Shown: positions 44,447-54,904 of the stretch, one piece after another | Numbering within the stretch: the stretch's first letter is position 1 | Layout of the letters: each line of letters opens with the position of its first letter | From: Branchinecta lynchi | Lineage: Eukaryota > Arthropoda > Branchiopoda > Anostraca > Branchinectidae | DNA: 64,000 nucleotides | Direction of reading: 5' to 3' | Assembly: GCA_023053575.1 (NCBI GenBank) | Contig: JAKZAP010000015.1 | Location: 17,246,055 to 17,310,054, forward strand | The notes under the pieces: generated by a model | Told to the model about the DNA's origin: nothing | Database searches by the model: none | The model's input: only the letters and a program-made list of their open reading frames with translations | Position numbers and translations under genes: made by a program

Positions 44447-46020
44447 GCACTTGCCTTTCAGCTAAGTGCCATATAGCGATCGCAATTTTTGTCCGTCCGT
44501 CTGTCGGTCCGTGTTTTGTTAGTTTGGACATTCCACATAAGCTAAGACGATGAAACTTGGCAGGCATCCCGATGAAAAATTTATCTCAAAATAATACTAT
44601 GAAGTAGTACGAAAAAGTTGCATGCAGTACTAACGATGCTACTACATGCTTCTACTTCAAGGCTACCGTGTTTTTGCATACTACTATATGCTACTATTAG
44701 CAAGACTGGATGCTACTATGGCAAGACATGATGCAACTGGATACTACTTCATAAGATTGGACCAGTCCGAGGCACATTAAGTGATAGTATTCTTTGCTAT
44801 TACATAGTATTAAATGCAACATTTTCGTACTACTACCATACTACTACGCAGGCAAATTTTCGCAAATTTTCCATCGGGATATCAGGGACCCTAAAAGATT
44901 AAATTAGAAATAGTCACTTCATCGATCCGAGCATCGTGGGGGAGAGTGGAGGGAAATCTTGAGGTATTTCTAACGTTTGAACGGGTGATACCGATTTTAA
45001 TGAAACTTGGTATTTGGAAAGTGTCTAAGACGACCCACTTCAAATTCGGCCCGGATCCGGTGACTTTTGGGGGGAGTTGGAGGGGGAACCGGAAATCTAG
45101 AGAAACGCTTAGAGTGGAGGGATCGGGATGAAACTTGGTGGGAAGAACAAGCATCCGGGCACTGTGTGGGGGTGGGGGTCCGGAATTGTAGTGATCCTCG
45201 AGTTCGATACTTCCTGATGTGCTTGGACGATGAAACGGGGAAGCCGGATCGGGGATCCAAACAGGCTGACTTGAGAATAGTCGTTTCCCCGATATGACCA
45301 TCGTGGGGGAGTGGATGTATGGGGAGCTCGGAATCTAGTCGCATGCCTAACTTTTGGGCGTGAAAAGAGTTATCGCCTCAGAAGTTCTGTGTCCAGTCCT
45401 GATCGGTTCTGATTTGTGTGGGGGGGGGGGAGTTTGGAGTCGAGGGAATGGGATGGAACTTGATAGGAAGAACAAACATTAGCCCTAGATACATAATTGA
45501 CAGAACCAGATCGTATCCGGGCTTTGTGGGAGAGGTGGAGGGTCTTTCCCGTGATTCCAGTGATCGCCAGTTAGGATAGTTCCAAATATTCTAAGGACGT
45601 GATGAAAGTTTGCAGACGTATTAGTGACTTAAGGACCCAGATATAATGCGCTAGGAAAACTTGTTGTCATGGATCCAACCATCTTTGTGGAGTTGAGGGA
45701 AGGGGAATCCGGAAATCACTGCCGTCCGCAAGTTGCGAACGGGTGGTCCGATTCGAGTAAAACTTTATGGGTGGTAAGAACGGATGCCCTAGAAAAGCAA
45801 GACGTGTGTCCGAACCACATGCGGCCACGGTTGGGAGAGCTAGAGGGGGGGGGGTCCGGAAACTTTTTGACCTGCACAAAAACCAAACGGAAGAACAGAA
45901 TGAGATGCAAGTTGGTCATGTTGTACCGAGCTTATAAGACCTTGGTTTGTTTTTTGGCATCTGGATCGGATTCAGCCACGGTAGGTGAGGAGGTGAAGCG
46001 GGAACCGGAAATTTGTAGAT
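44447..46020 (+). repeat. Family A repeat, copy A3
   Basis: Begins with the left hairpin GCACTTGCC...TAAGTGC, then ATATAGCGATCGCAATTTTT and GTCCGTCCGTCTG. It continues past an inserted family C element with ATCAGGGACCC, GTGAAACTTGG-type units and G runs. The right end is not present. Confidence 0.75.
44568..44878. mobile_element. Family C MITE, copy C2, inside family A
   Basis: CCCGATGAAAAATTT to AAATTTTCCATCGGG. AT is duplicated on the two sides, and removing element plus one AT restores the family A phrase GGCAGGCATATCAGGG. This fixes both the borders and the 2-bp TSD. Confidence 0.9.
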
Positions 46021-46039
46021 AGGCTGTTCTCAAATTCCA

Positions 46040-46574
46040 GTAAAACTCCTCCATTTCAAGCGTCAGAGCCGAAGTTGACTCCTGATCCTGTGTGCCAGCG
46101 ACTACCTCGTTATGCTGAAGTTTTTCAGCCCGTCTTTCCGACCTCGTCTTTGGGCTCCGATTGTCTGGCGCTCCAGATTCTCCCCAAAGTTCCTCGAAGT
46201 AATCATCATGGATGCCCGACCCCTCGTCGACCGTGAGGTTGCAGTCCAAAACATCGGAATCCTGATTCGTCCCCAAAAATGGGCTTCCCAGGTCCATAAG
46301 AAGAATTCAATTCAGCAAAGTCTGTACCAAGCAGTTCTTCATTTCTTAGGTTATCTGACACAGCGACCCGTAAACTCTTAGCCAGTTCCCTCCCCTCATT
46401 GGTCTTCAACTGGATTACTACATCCGCCGATGGATAGCTTTTGACGTTCGAGTAGACGCAGCCTATCCTGTAACCCATTCCGTATTGACAATGAAAGGAT
46501 CGATGAAATCGCTTCCAACAAAAGTGACGTCACTCCCGCTGTCAATTAGGAACTGTACTAATTTCCCGTTTACA
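46040..46574 (-). pseudogene. LTR retrotransposon aspartic protease and linker, broken
   Basis: The minus frame after 46574 contains LIDSGSDVTFV, with the D-S-G catalytic motif of retropepsins. A stop then interrupts it. The next frame (46206-46478) continues with protease-like GYRIGCVYSNVKSYP and ELLGTDF, the late protease block. The linker frame (45932-46297) contains SPKTRSERRAEKL, like the segment before the RT in Ty3/Gypsy polyproteins. No RT or integrase follows because family A sequence abuts at about 46020. The protein would process the gag-pol precursor; this copy cannot, given its stops and frame changes. Confidence 0.78.
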
Positions 46575-46582
46575 CTACCTTC

Positions 46583-46951
46583 TAGTGTTGGGCGATATTC
46601 GATATCGATAACGATATATCGATATATCGGACCAAATATCGATATCGAAACGTGAATATCGATATCGAAAACGATATTTGTTCAGTCATAATTATTCTAA
46701 ACAATCAACATAACTTACATTTTTGGATCCGAAATGGGAGCAATATATTTTCCGTAATTCAACTCTATTTATTCGGAGTTCGAGATGATACAAGATGCTA
46801 TGTAACAACCATTTTGTTCTTAAATTTTGGCGAACCGAGACGTATCCTATAGTGAAACCTCGAGTGAAACATGGTAAAGAAATATCGATATATCGAATAT
46901 CGAAAGTGAAAATATCGATATATCGAAAAATCAAAATATCGCCCAACACTA
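46583..46951. mobile_element. hAT-type MITE inserted in the LTR element
   Basis: Ends TAGTGTTGGGCGATATT / AATATCGCCCAACACTA. CTACCTTC flanks both sides (46575-46582 and 46952-46959) as an exact 8-bp TSD. The interior has repeated ATCGATATATCGAT palindromes and no coding frame. It separates the gag zinc knuckle from the protease. Confidence 0.93.
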
Positions 46952-46959
46952 CTACCTTC

Positions 46960-47477
46960 TACTTTTCGAGATAATTTTTGAAGACTCCGCACACAACGCT
47001 ATGCCGTCTAACGGTCGATTCCGTAACGTAGCTAGTTGTGTCGCTTTGTGAGTCTTCCGTGGGAACTCGTTTTTCACAGTAACCTTTGCAACATTCGGAG
47101 GCTTTTCGACCAATTCCGGACAGTCCCTTTTCATGTGCTTCTTGTCACCGCATTGAAGACAGCCCTTTCCTTTCACCGCCCCTTTTGCCGGTGCTGAACC
47201 CGAGGAAAACCTTTTTTCCTCTGTGTTCCCTTTCCATTTGTACCCAGCTAATTTACTCGATGCCGCAAAATTTTCTGCAGCCGCAACAGCCTCGTCAGCT
47301 GTTTTCGGATTTAGCTGTCTTAAATATTGCTCTACCCCTGAAATCTCGTGCTTCTCACAAATTGTTCTAGCAGTAACGATTCAACGACATGGTCCATTTT
47401 CTTTCCCGGATCCGTACTCGTGTCAGTATCGACGTCAGTAACCCCAAGCCACCTTCGCAGAAATAACTCTAATTTAT
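46960..47477 (-). pseudogene. LTR retrotransposon gag: capsid C-terminus and zinc knuckle
   Basis: The minus frame KLELFLRRWLGVTDV leads through LLLEQFV to a frameshift, then YLRQLNPKTADEAVAAAE, the SCAN-like end of a Ty3/Gypsy capsid. The nucleocapsid knuckle CLQCGDKKHMKRDC follows (CX2CX4HX4C). It breaks at the hAT MITE. This part of gag packages RNA and forms the particle core. At least one frameshift makes it a pseudogene. Confidence 0.82.
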
Positions 47478-47484
47478 CTTTAAA

Positions 47485-48121
47485 GCACAATGGACACTTC
47501 TAATGCTTTATTTTGTATTAAATGCTTCACAAATAAACATTTCCGACTTCCTTTAGAAGGCGCTACGAAAATCGGCCGCTTTCTTGTTATCCCTTGTCTT
47601 TACCTCTCTGGCATTTCGGCGATCCAAATCTTAGGAGCTGGGATATCGTGGCAGGAAATTCAAAAACTCCCAGCAATGCTTGATAGAAAAGGATATATTT
47701 GAGATGTCACCAATAAGTCAAGCCGCAGATGCAGTTTACCTGATTGTTCTAGTGTGTCATCAGAAGTTCCATGTTTTAAGTGCCTATTAAAAGTTTTTCT
47801 TTGTGGAATAGAGTTGTGAAGCTTGTTTAACTTGCTTTATAAAATGTACCAGAATATGCAATAAATATATAAAAGATAACATAGGTACAAAAATCATTCA
47901 AAAACAAATAGCCTATTCAAATCTGAATTAGACAAGCTGAGTTAAGTAACATCACTTTTATCTTTGTCCAAGCTAGTAAATTGAGCATGTACTGGCCCAA
48001 AATATTACGCTTTGAAATATCACAGAGAGGAAACTGCTGAAAAAGCTGCTGAGCTAGGGGGTAAGCATTGTTCCTAGGTTGTTACAGAGTGGGATTGGGG
48101 TAGTTTGATGTACCCATTGAA
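47485..48121. mobile_element. 637-bp insertion in gag with 7-bp target duplication
   Basis: CTTTAAA lies on both sides (47478-47484, 48122-48128). Removing the insert and one repeat joins the gag frame across the site without a shift. The ends (GCACAATGGACAC and the reverse complement of GTACCCATTGAA) share CAATGG near the termini, an imperfect inverted repeat. The interior is AT-rich without a recognised protein. The superfamily is unknown; a hAT relative is possible. Confidence 0.75.
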
Positions 48122-48615
48122 CTTTAAACTCCTGAAACGACATTGATTCCGTCTTGACTAACACGGAATTTAGCTCGATAGCTCTCCGGAGTGACGTGAT
48201 TATTTTTTCAGGATCGAGTTTTTCACTGCCGCAAAATCGGTGAGTTGCGCGTGTGATAAATTCGCTATCGCTTCCAGCGCTTTCCCAGAAAGTAATGGCA
48301 TGAGTTTTAGAACCTTATTTGAATCGTCCCATGAACACAAATGTGCTGCATTTTCGAAGCCCGTAAGAAAGAGATCAATATCATTCTTTTCTGTCATTTT
48401 TTTGTAAGCTAGGCTCTTTTGAACGCGGGAGCCCTGTAATACGGTGTAACAAGACATCGCGGTCCGATGCTAATTGTTCGATTTGTTTACTGTGCGCGTC
48501 TTTGATGAGTTCCACTTGATCTGAATGGGACGATTTCAGCTCTTCCATCATCGTATCAAATTTGTTTACTAATGCTAGAACTGCCTGTTCCATTATTTCG
48601 TTTGATAGTTCGTTT
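48122..48615 (-). pseudogene. LTR retrotransposon gag: coiled coil and capsid N-terminus
   Basis: The minus frame begins KNELSNEIMEQAVLALVNKF, continues with a heptad-rich segment, then shifts frame into MTEKNDIDLFLTGFENAA and LMPLLSGKALEAIANL, the N-terminal half of a Ty3/Gypsy-type capsid. A further shift leads to VTPESYRAKFR and SFQEFK, where the 637-bp insert interrupts. Several frameshifts show decay. Confidence 0.8.
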
Positions 48616-48619
48616 TTAT

Positions 48620-51018
48620 GGCACTTGAGCATACTCAAGTGCCATATAGCGATCGTAATTTCTGTCGGTCTGTCGGTCTGTCTGTCTGTCGTTCTGTCGT
48701 TCTGTCGTTCTGTCGGTCTGTCCAGGTTTTGCTAGTTTGGGCACTTCCACACAAGCTAGGACGATGAAACTTCACAGGCATATCAGGGACCCGAGCAGAT
48801 CAACTTACAAATAATCACTTCCCCAATCCAACTTTCCCCGGATCCGGGAGTCCGGAAACTGTAAAGTAAAACGGGACCAAAAAGTAAAACGGGAGCAAAA
48901 CAAAACGCTGGCCGAAGGCGGGATCGAACCAAGAACCTTTGGGTTGACAGTCTAGTATTCTACCACTGAGCTATGCGACCATGTATCAAAAAGCGAATGC
49001 GGGAATATTTACGGTTTAAAGATGGTTAGTCCAAGTCAAACAAATCTAGGTAAACGTTTGGCAGGAATATCAGCGAACCGACCAGATTAACTTGGATATA
49101 ATCATATTCCGTATCCGATCATAGTGGGGGGAGTGGAGGGATGGGAAATCCGAAAACTATTAACATGCATAACTTTGGAAAGGGTAATCAGACATACGTG
49201 AAACTTGACCTTTGTGTTGCCAGTCCCGTTTTCTACCACTGAGCCATGCTATGATGTATACAAAGCGAATGCGAGAATAGATACGGTTTAAAGATGGTCA
49301 GTCCAAGTCAAACAAATCTAGTGAAACTAGTGAAACGCTTAGCAGGAATATCAGGGAATCGACCAGATTAACTTGGATATAATCATATTCCGGATACGAT
49401 CATAGTGGGGGGGTGGAGGGATGAGAAATCCGGAAACGACGGTCTGTCGGTCTGTCCCGGTTTTGCTAGTTTGGGCACTTCCACATAAGCTAGGACGATG
49501 AAACTTGGCAGGCGTATAAGGGACCGAACCAGATTAACATGGAAACAGTCACTTCCCCGATCCGGCCATCGTGGGCGGGGGGGGGGGTGGAGCAACAAGA
49601 AATCCGGAAACTAGTAACATGCATAACTTTAGAACGGGTAGTCGGACTTGCGTGAAACTTGACATATATCAAGAACAATTGCCGATAACTGGGGGCGGGG
49701 GGGGAGCTGGAGGGGGGCACCCAAAACCTCGTGAAACGCTTGCACATAAGCTAGAACGATGAAACTTGGCAGGCGTGTTGGGAAACCGACCAGATTAACT
49801 TGGAAATAATCATTTCCCCGATCCGGCCATCTTGGGGGCAGTGGAGGGATGGGAAATCCGGAAAGTAGTAGCATGCCTAACTTTTGAACGGGTAATCAGA
49901 TAGGCCTGAAACTTGACATATGTCAAGAACAAGTGCTTCTGAAGCTCAATTTCAAATCCGGACCAGATCCGATAACTGGGGGGGGGGCTGGAGGGGGCAC
50001 CGGAAATCTCATGAAACGCTTCCACATAAGCTAGGACAATGAAATTTGGCAGGCATATCAGGGAACCGACCAGAAGAACTTGGAAATAATCACTTTCCCC
50101 ATCCGGTCATTGTGGGAGGAGTGGAGGGATGGGAAATCCGGAAACTAGTAACATGCATAACTTTGGAACGGGTAATCAGACATGCAAGAAACTTGACATA
50201 CGTCAAGAACAAGTGCTTCAGATGCTCAGTTTCAAATCCGGACCAGATCCGATCACTGGGGGGGGGGAGCTGGAGGGGCAACCGGAAATAGGGTGAAACG
50301 CTTCCAAATAAGCTAGCACAATAAAACTTGACAGGCATATGAGAGAACCAACCAGATTAACATGGAAATAATCGCTTCCCCGATCCTGCTATCGCGGGGG
50401 GGGGGGAGGGAAGGGGAATCCGGAAACTAGAAACATGCATAACTCTGGAATGGATAATCGGACATGCATAAAACTTGACAATTGTGAAGAACAAGTGTCT
50501 CAGATTTTCAGTTTTAGATCTGGACCAAATCCGAAGAGAGGGGGATTAGAGGGGGGACCGGAAATGTCGTGAAATGTTTAGGGTCGATGGATCGGGATGT
50601 CACAGTAGTGGGGTTGGAAGGGGTTTTCCCGGATTTCCGGTGATCACGAGTTAGGGTACTTCGAGGGGTACTTCCACATGTACTAGGACCATGAAACTTG
50701 GCAGACATATTAGGCACTCTTCCAGGTCAACTTGAAAATAGTTCTTTTCCCGATCCGATGATCATGGGGTAGATTCTATTGACATGCATAACTTTGGAAC
50801 AGGTGATCAGACGTGCATGAAACTTGTCAAGTGTCAAGAACAAGTGACTCAGATGATCAATTTCAAGTCTGGAACGGATCTGATAACATCGGGAGGAGCT
50901 GAAGGCTCTCTTGATGCGCTTAGAGTCGAGAGATCGGGATGGGACTTGGAGGGAAGAACAAGCATAAGCCATAGATACATTGTAGAGGCTTAACGGCCTG
51001 CCATTCAATTTGCAAATA

Positions 51019-51049
<31 letters not shown>

Positions 51050-51389
51050 GACAAAAAACAGGACCGATCGTGTAACAGTGGGGGGAGTTGGAGGGGGTTT
51101 TCCCTAATTCCGATGATCACGAGTTAGGGTACTTCCAGATGTGCTATGACCGTGAAACTTTGCAGGCATGTTAGATTGGCTTGAAAATATAGTCCCTCCC
51201 CCGATCCGATCATCGTTGGAGGAAGATACAGTTGTCAATGAGTGGTATAACCATTTCAGATCTACTAGATCAAGCCCATTTTCTGATGAAATGAATATCG
51301 GGAGAGAGATCCAGCCTTGAAAACTGCAAACCGTATCTGACAAACATGCTAACTGTTCTTACAAGTGCCATATGAGCTTTCAGCTCTTG
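48620..51389 (+). mobile_element. Family A, complete copy A4, with defined borders
   Basis: TTAT flanks both sides (48616-48619, 51390-51393). Removing the element and one TTAT restores the gag frame of the host LTR element. The left end is the hairpin GGCACTTGAG...CTCAAGTGCC followed by ATATAGCGATCG and a CTGT microsatellite (48660-48723). The interior holds diverged units, 258-280 bp apart in the best-preserved part, marked by AGCTAGGACGATGAAACTTG (48755, 49487, 49746, 50026, 50306, 50680, 51134). G runs of 8-13 lie between them. The right end is ACAAGTGCCATATGAGC...AGCTCTTG. No protein is encoded. Confidence 0.88.
48909..48980 (-). pseudogene. tRNA-like sequence (anticodon position GTC)
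   Basis: Read on the minus strand, GGTCGCATAGCTCAGTGGTA has an A-box, and GGTTCGATCCC matches the B-box consensus. The acceptor arms GGTCGCA/TTCGGCC pair except at one position. The anticodon and T stems are poorly paired, so a working tRNA is unlikely. A related 5' half recurs at 49226-49256 together with the same upstream flank, so it is part of a duplicated family A unit. Confidence 0.65.
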
Positions 51390-51391
51390 TT

Positions 51392-51775
51392 ATCTTCGGT
51401 TAATATGGCAGATACCGTCGGATTTAGAGTAACAAGTCCACCAGAAATCCTTTGCTCGGATTGTTGCAGAAGGATGACCCTGCTGCCTGCCTGAATGTCA
51501 ACCGTGGCGAGACTTTGCGTAACTCCACGCAGTGGAACTAATTCCTGGTGTTTGAAATTCTTCCCTGAATTCTTGGACCTTGTTATTCCACCCTTTGCCG
51601 AATCTGCCACTTTACCAATGATACAAACTATGACCCCAAGAGTAACCGTAAATCCAATCGGCTATGTTCGTCTCTCTATCGCCAGTCACCAGTTGTCAGG
51701 GTTTGAACTGAGCTGCACGACAGCTAACTGTATACTTAACTTCAATTACAAAAATCTCATAACATAACACTTCCC
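51392..51775 (-). pseudogene. LTR retrotransposon gag N-terminus and leader
   Basis: The minus frame from about 51610 (MADSAKGGITRSKNSGK) runs through VDIQAGSRVILLQQSEQRI to LTED at the family A insertion, where it continues in frame at 48615. Upstream, TGGTGACTGGCGATAGAG (about 51690) has the form of a primer-binding site. A short TGTTATG...CCTGACA segment (51696-51772) might be the remainder of the 5' LTR. The LTR call is weak because no second copy was found. Confidence 0.6.
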
Positions 51776-51924
51776 CTAGCTTCGCTGAATGAAATAGCCG
51801 GACCAATCAGATTGGTTGGCAGGATTTAGCTATCAGGGGTCGGATACTTCATAATAATAGTTGCGTAAAACAAATAATATAAACGGAACATGTCAGATCA
51901 TGACACTATTTCACTGTATGCTTT

Positions 51925-52265
51925 TTGGGATCTTCGGAAAGTTGTCATTTCGTCTGTCTATTAGTACGGATTGAGATATTTTGCCCAAACTTGGTATGAG
52001 GATTCACTGGATAAAAGTAGGCATACATGTCAAGTTCGTCAATGGGCTTCGTAGCTGTGTATTAGGTATAGGAGAGGGTTCCAAGTTAAGGGTCAAGACA
52101 TGTATTTATATATTTTATATATAGACTATAAACATACATTTATGTTTTTTAAACTAATGAGATAGTCAGTTTGGGGCAGTGAGATGTGCTGAACCCATAT
52201 CTGAAACTTGTGTTGTCGCCGGACAAGTAGCCCTAAGTTCGTTTAAATAAAAATTGTTTTGGAAA
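51925..52265 (+). repeat. Family B, degraded copy
   Basis: TTTTTGGGATCTTCGGAAAG, GAGATATTTTGCCCAAACTT and GTCGCCGGACAAGTAG follow the family B order with deletions. The right end is missing. Confidence 0.6.
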
Positions 52266-52552
52266 CCGGCTATAGTGTCAAGATAGAGGATCGGAAAACA
52301 CGCTGGGTCAGTATAAATGAGGTTGTAGTTACAAAGAATGATGGAACAGAATATCCTATCAGTTTTCGAGCCACACATTTCCGGTGGTAGCCTGCGCCTA
52401 GACCGGATAGTATAAACAGGAAGGAATTGAACCTAATAGACCTGGTTAAATGGCTGATCAGGGATACATAGTATGCCTCCGTAACCTGGTAGAGGCTGGA
52501 CAAGACCCGATAGTCTATGTGTTCGGTGGATTCGATAGTTCAGTGGATCTCA

Positions 52553-52845
52553 CCCGGTGAAAAATTTGTCTTAAAATAGTAGTATGAAGTTGTCCAGAAA
52601 AAGTAGCATGCAGTACTAACTGATGCTACTACATTGCTTCTACTTCAAGGCTACCGTGTTACTGCATTCTACTGCATGCTACTATTAGCATGGATGCTAC
52701 TATGTCAGAACCGGATGGTACTGGATACCATCCGGTATCCAGATCCCGATAGTCTGAGGCACATTAAATGATATTAATCTTTATTACCTGCAACTTTTTT
52801 GTACAGATATCATACAACTATGCAGGCTACATATTTTTCATCGGG
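52553..52845. mobile_element. Family C MITE, copy C3
   Basis: CCCGGTGAAAAATTTG to TATTTTTCATCGGG, with CA on both sides as the 2-bp TSD. The interior shares ATGCTACTA motifs with C1 and C2. Confidence 0.82.
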
Positions 52846-54415
52846 CAAACATAGGTAGGTAGGTACGTTTTTATTTTTAACCAAAACATAAAATAACATT
52901 ACTAACATCCTATTGCAGCAAAAAGAAATTCCTAAGGACTTGTGCTGCAATTTATTAATACTACTTGTATCTAATAAATAAATAACTAAACACAACAACC
53001 TACAATTGTCCACCTAGCTTATGGCTTAAATAACAAGTAGCTTATGTCAAGTAGCAAATAACAAATAGCTGAGACACTAAGTAGAGATCTATAGGTAGTT
53101 GACCATTATCTGCTTTTCTTTTGGAGCTTGTAGAGCTTCCATAAAGAATAGGAAAAGCTGAAGAATAGTTGTCTGTTATGTATCTTGTAAAAAGTATATT
53201 AGAAAAGAATTGTATGTAAAACTGACCTCGGCAACTTATCGGAGTCCCTTTATTTACGTATAACAAGGCGTGGTATGATTGAAACGTTAGCAAGTCTACT
53301 TTTAGTGACGTTTGCTATCTTAGGAATGCAATGCTTTTTAGTTGAGTTTTCATTTGTGAACAATCCGTTCCAATCCAATTCGTGTCACCCTTTTTTGTGG
53401 AGTTCATAACCCTTGAACAATGATAAAAATCAAGTTGAAACTTGGTAAACTTGTTGACATTGGGGTCTTGTTGTGACAGTTGGGGGTTCAGTCCTCTCAC
53501 ACCTGCTCAATTCAGAGGCAATTGAGCCCAGATCTCGCAGTGCCTAATGTTTCTATCTTTACCAGATATGACGGTGAAATAATTTCATTTCATTTCTTTG
53601 GCCATTTCATTGATTTGGAGGAGCTTTTAGGAGTTGCCCCTCTTCCACCGCCCCCTTCATGGACAACTGATGGGCCAGGATTGCCAATAGTTGCGTTTTT
53701 GATTGCCGTTCTCAGTTCTTCTGATTTCTCGTTTTCGCTCACCTTCCGAGTTCGCAGTTTGCTTAGTTGTCGTTTTTGCTGAAACTGAGACCGTGTCAGT
53801 TCTCGGTTCTACAAGTTCTATAACACCTGCGAGTGAAACGGCGAACTGTGACACAGACGCGGTTCTCGGTCCGAGTTCGCCTGTCATGAATAAATTAACC
53901 CAAACAATTGAAAGTCCTGGAAAGTGTATTTGGAAATGGATGATTACGTACAACTTGGATGTTTTGAATACAAGAATGGCCTTTTCACTGTCAGATATAA
54001 CTACCCTTTACTGACTTATTAGGCAATTTTATGAATGATTTGCCGGGATGCTTATTTTCCGTTTTTATTCACCTGCGTCTTGAAACGGCGAATGTGTCAG
54101 GCGTCAGGCGAACTGAGTGTAAAAACGGAAATTAAGCTGCAACGGCGAACTTACAGGGGAACTTACACTGGCGATAAAAAACGCGACTAATGGGTCAAGT
54201 CCACGAACTGTGATAGCCGTGACAGGTATCAAATTCAATTTTTGGTATACTTACCAGTATACTAGGATCTAGGTAAATTTGTGGGTATTAACAGATCTTA
54301 TTGTCTGGAGGAATTATTAAAACTATCCCGTCATTTCGCAACTGGGACCAGATTGCCTAGTGATTTAAATTCGTGAAGCGTCAAAGCTGGTTATGACGTA
54401 AACACTGTTTGTATT
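52846..54415. other. No recognisable gene; ACCT-type tail at 52851-52866
   Basis: A GTAGGT repeat followed by TTTTTATTTTTAACC could be the minus-strand 3' end of a non-LTR element, but no RT frame was recognised. Between 53690 and 54180, GTTCGC and GGCGAAC words recur in both directions. Open frames were not assigned. Confidence 0.35.
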
Positions 54416-54419
54416 TTCA

Positions 54420-54577
54420 GGCCCGTATCCAGGAATTTATTTCGGGTGGGGGGGGGGGGTGCCTTTCGGTGGGGGGGGGGGGTGGTCTGCCTGCGGGTCG
54501 GACAAAAAAGACATAGATCAGAGGGGAAGTCATTTTTGTATGTTTCGGATAGGGGTTTCAACCCCCCTGGATACGGC
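54420..54577. mobile_element. Poly-G MITE, copy 3
   Basis: GGCCCGTATCCAGGAATTTA at the left and CCTGGATACGGC at the right, with G runs and the shared GGTCGGACAAAAAAGACATA segment. Confidence 0.68.
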
Positions 54578-54742
54578 TCGACTCATTATTTTCATCATTT
54601 GTTGCTTTAAAGTGGTTAATTTCTCTTGATATGCTTGATATGCCTTTCTCCATGAAATTATTTTTCAACATTTGCAGATTGCAATTTTTGACGAAATTTT
54701 GACCGCAAATGACGACTTCGGTAGCAACACTGAATTGTAGGC

Positions 54743-54898
54743 AAGGCCGTATCCAGGGGGGGGGGGAACCCCCCCCCCCCCCCGAAACATACACAAATAA
54801 TCAGTTTGTATAGGCTTTTCCCTATGATCCATGTCTTTTTTGTCCAACCGCGCCTCCCCCCCCCTCCCCCGAAATAAATTCCCGGATACGGGGCCTTA
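54743..54898. mobile_element. Poly-G/poly-C MITE, copy 4
   Basis: AAGGCCGTATCCAGG at the left and CCCGGATACGGGGCCTT at the right surround G and C runs and TATAGGCTTTTCCCTATGAT. It lies in inverted orientation to copy 3, about 165 bp away. Confidence 0.7.
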
Positions 54899-54904
54899 TT
54901 TTAG

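Noticed and set aside
48909..48980. Functional tRNA-Asp gene
   Set aside because: Anticodon and T stems do not pair well enough; only the A and B boxes are sound.
44891..50338. Many proline-rich minus-strand frames
   Set aside because: They arise from G runs and tandem units of family A.
51000..51050. Non-LTR 3' tail because of ATT repeats
   Set aside because: It lies within family A units with no RT frame before it; a plain microsatellite explains it.
48620..51389. Helitron, because of the terminal hairpin
   Set aside because: There is no CTRR end or 5' TC, and a 4-bp TSD is present, which Helitrons do not make.
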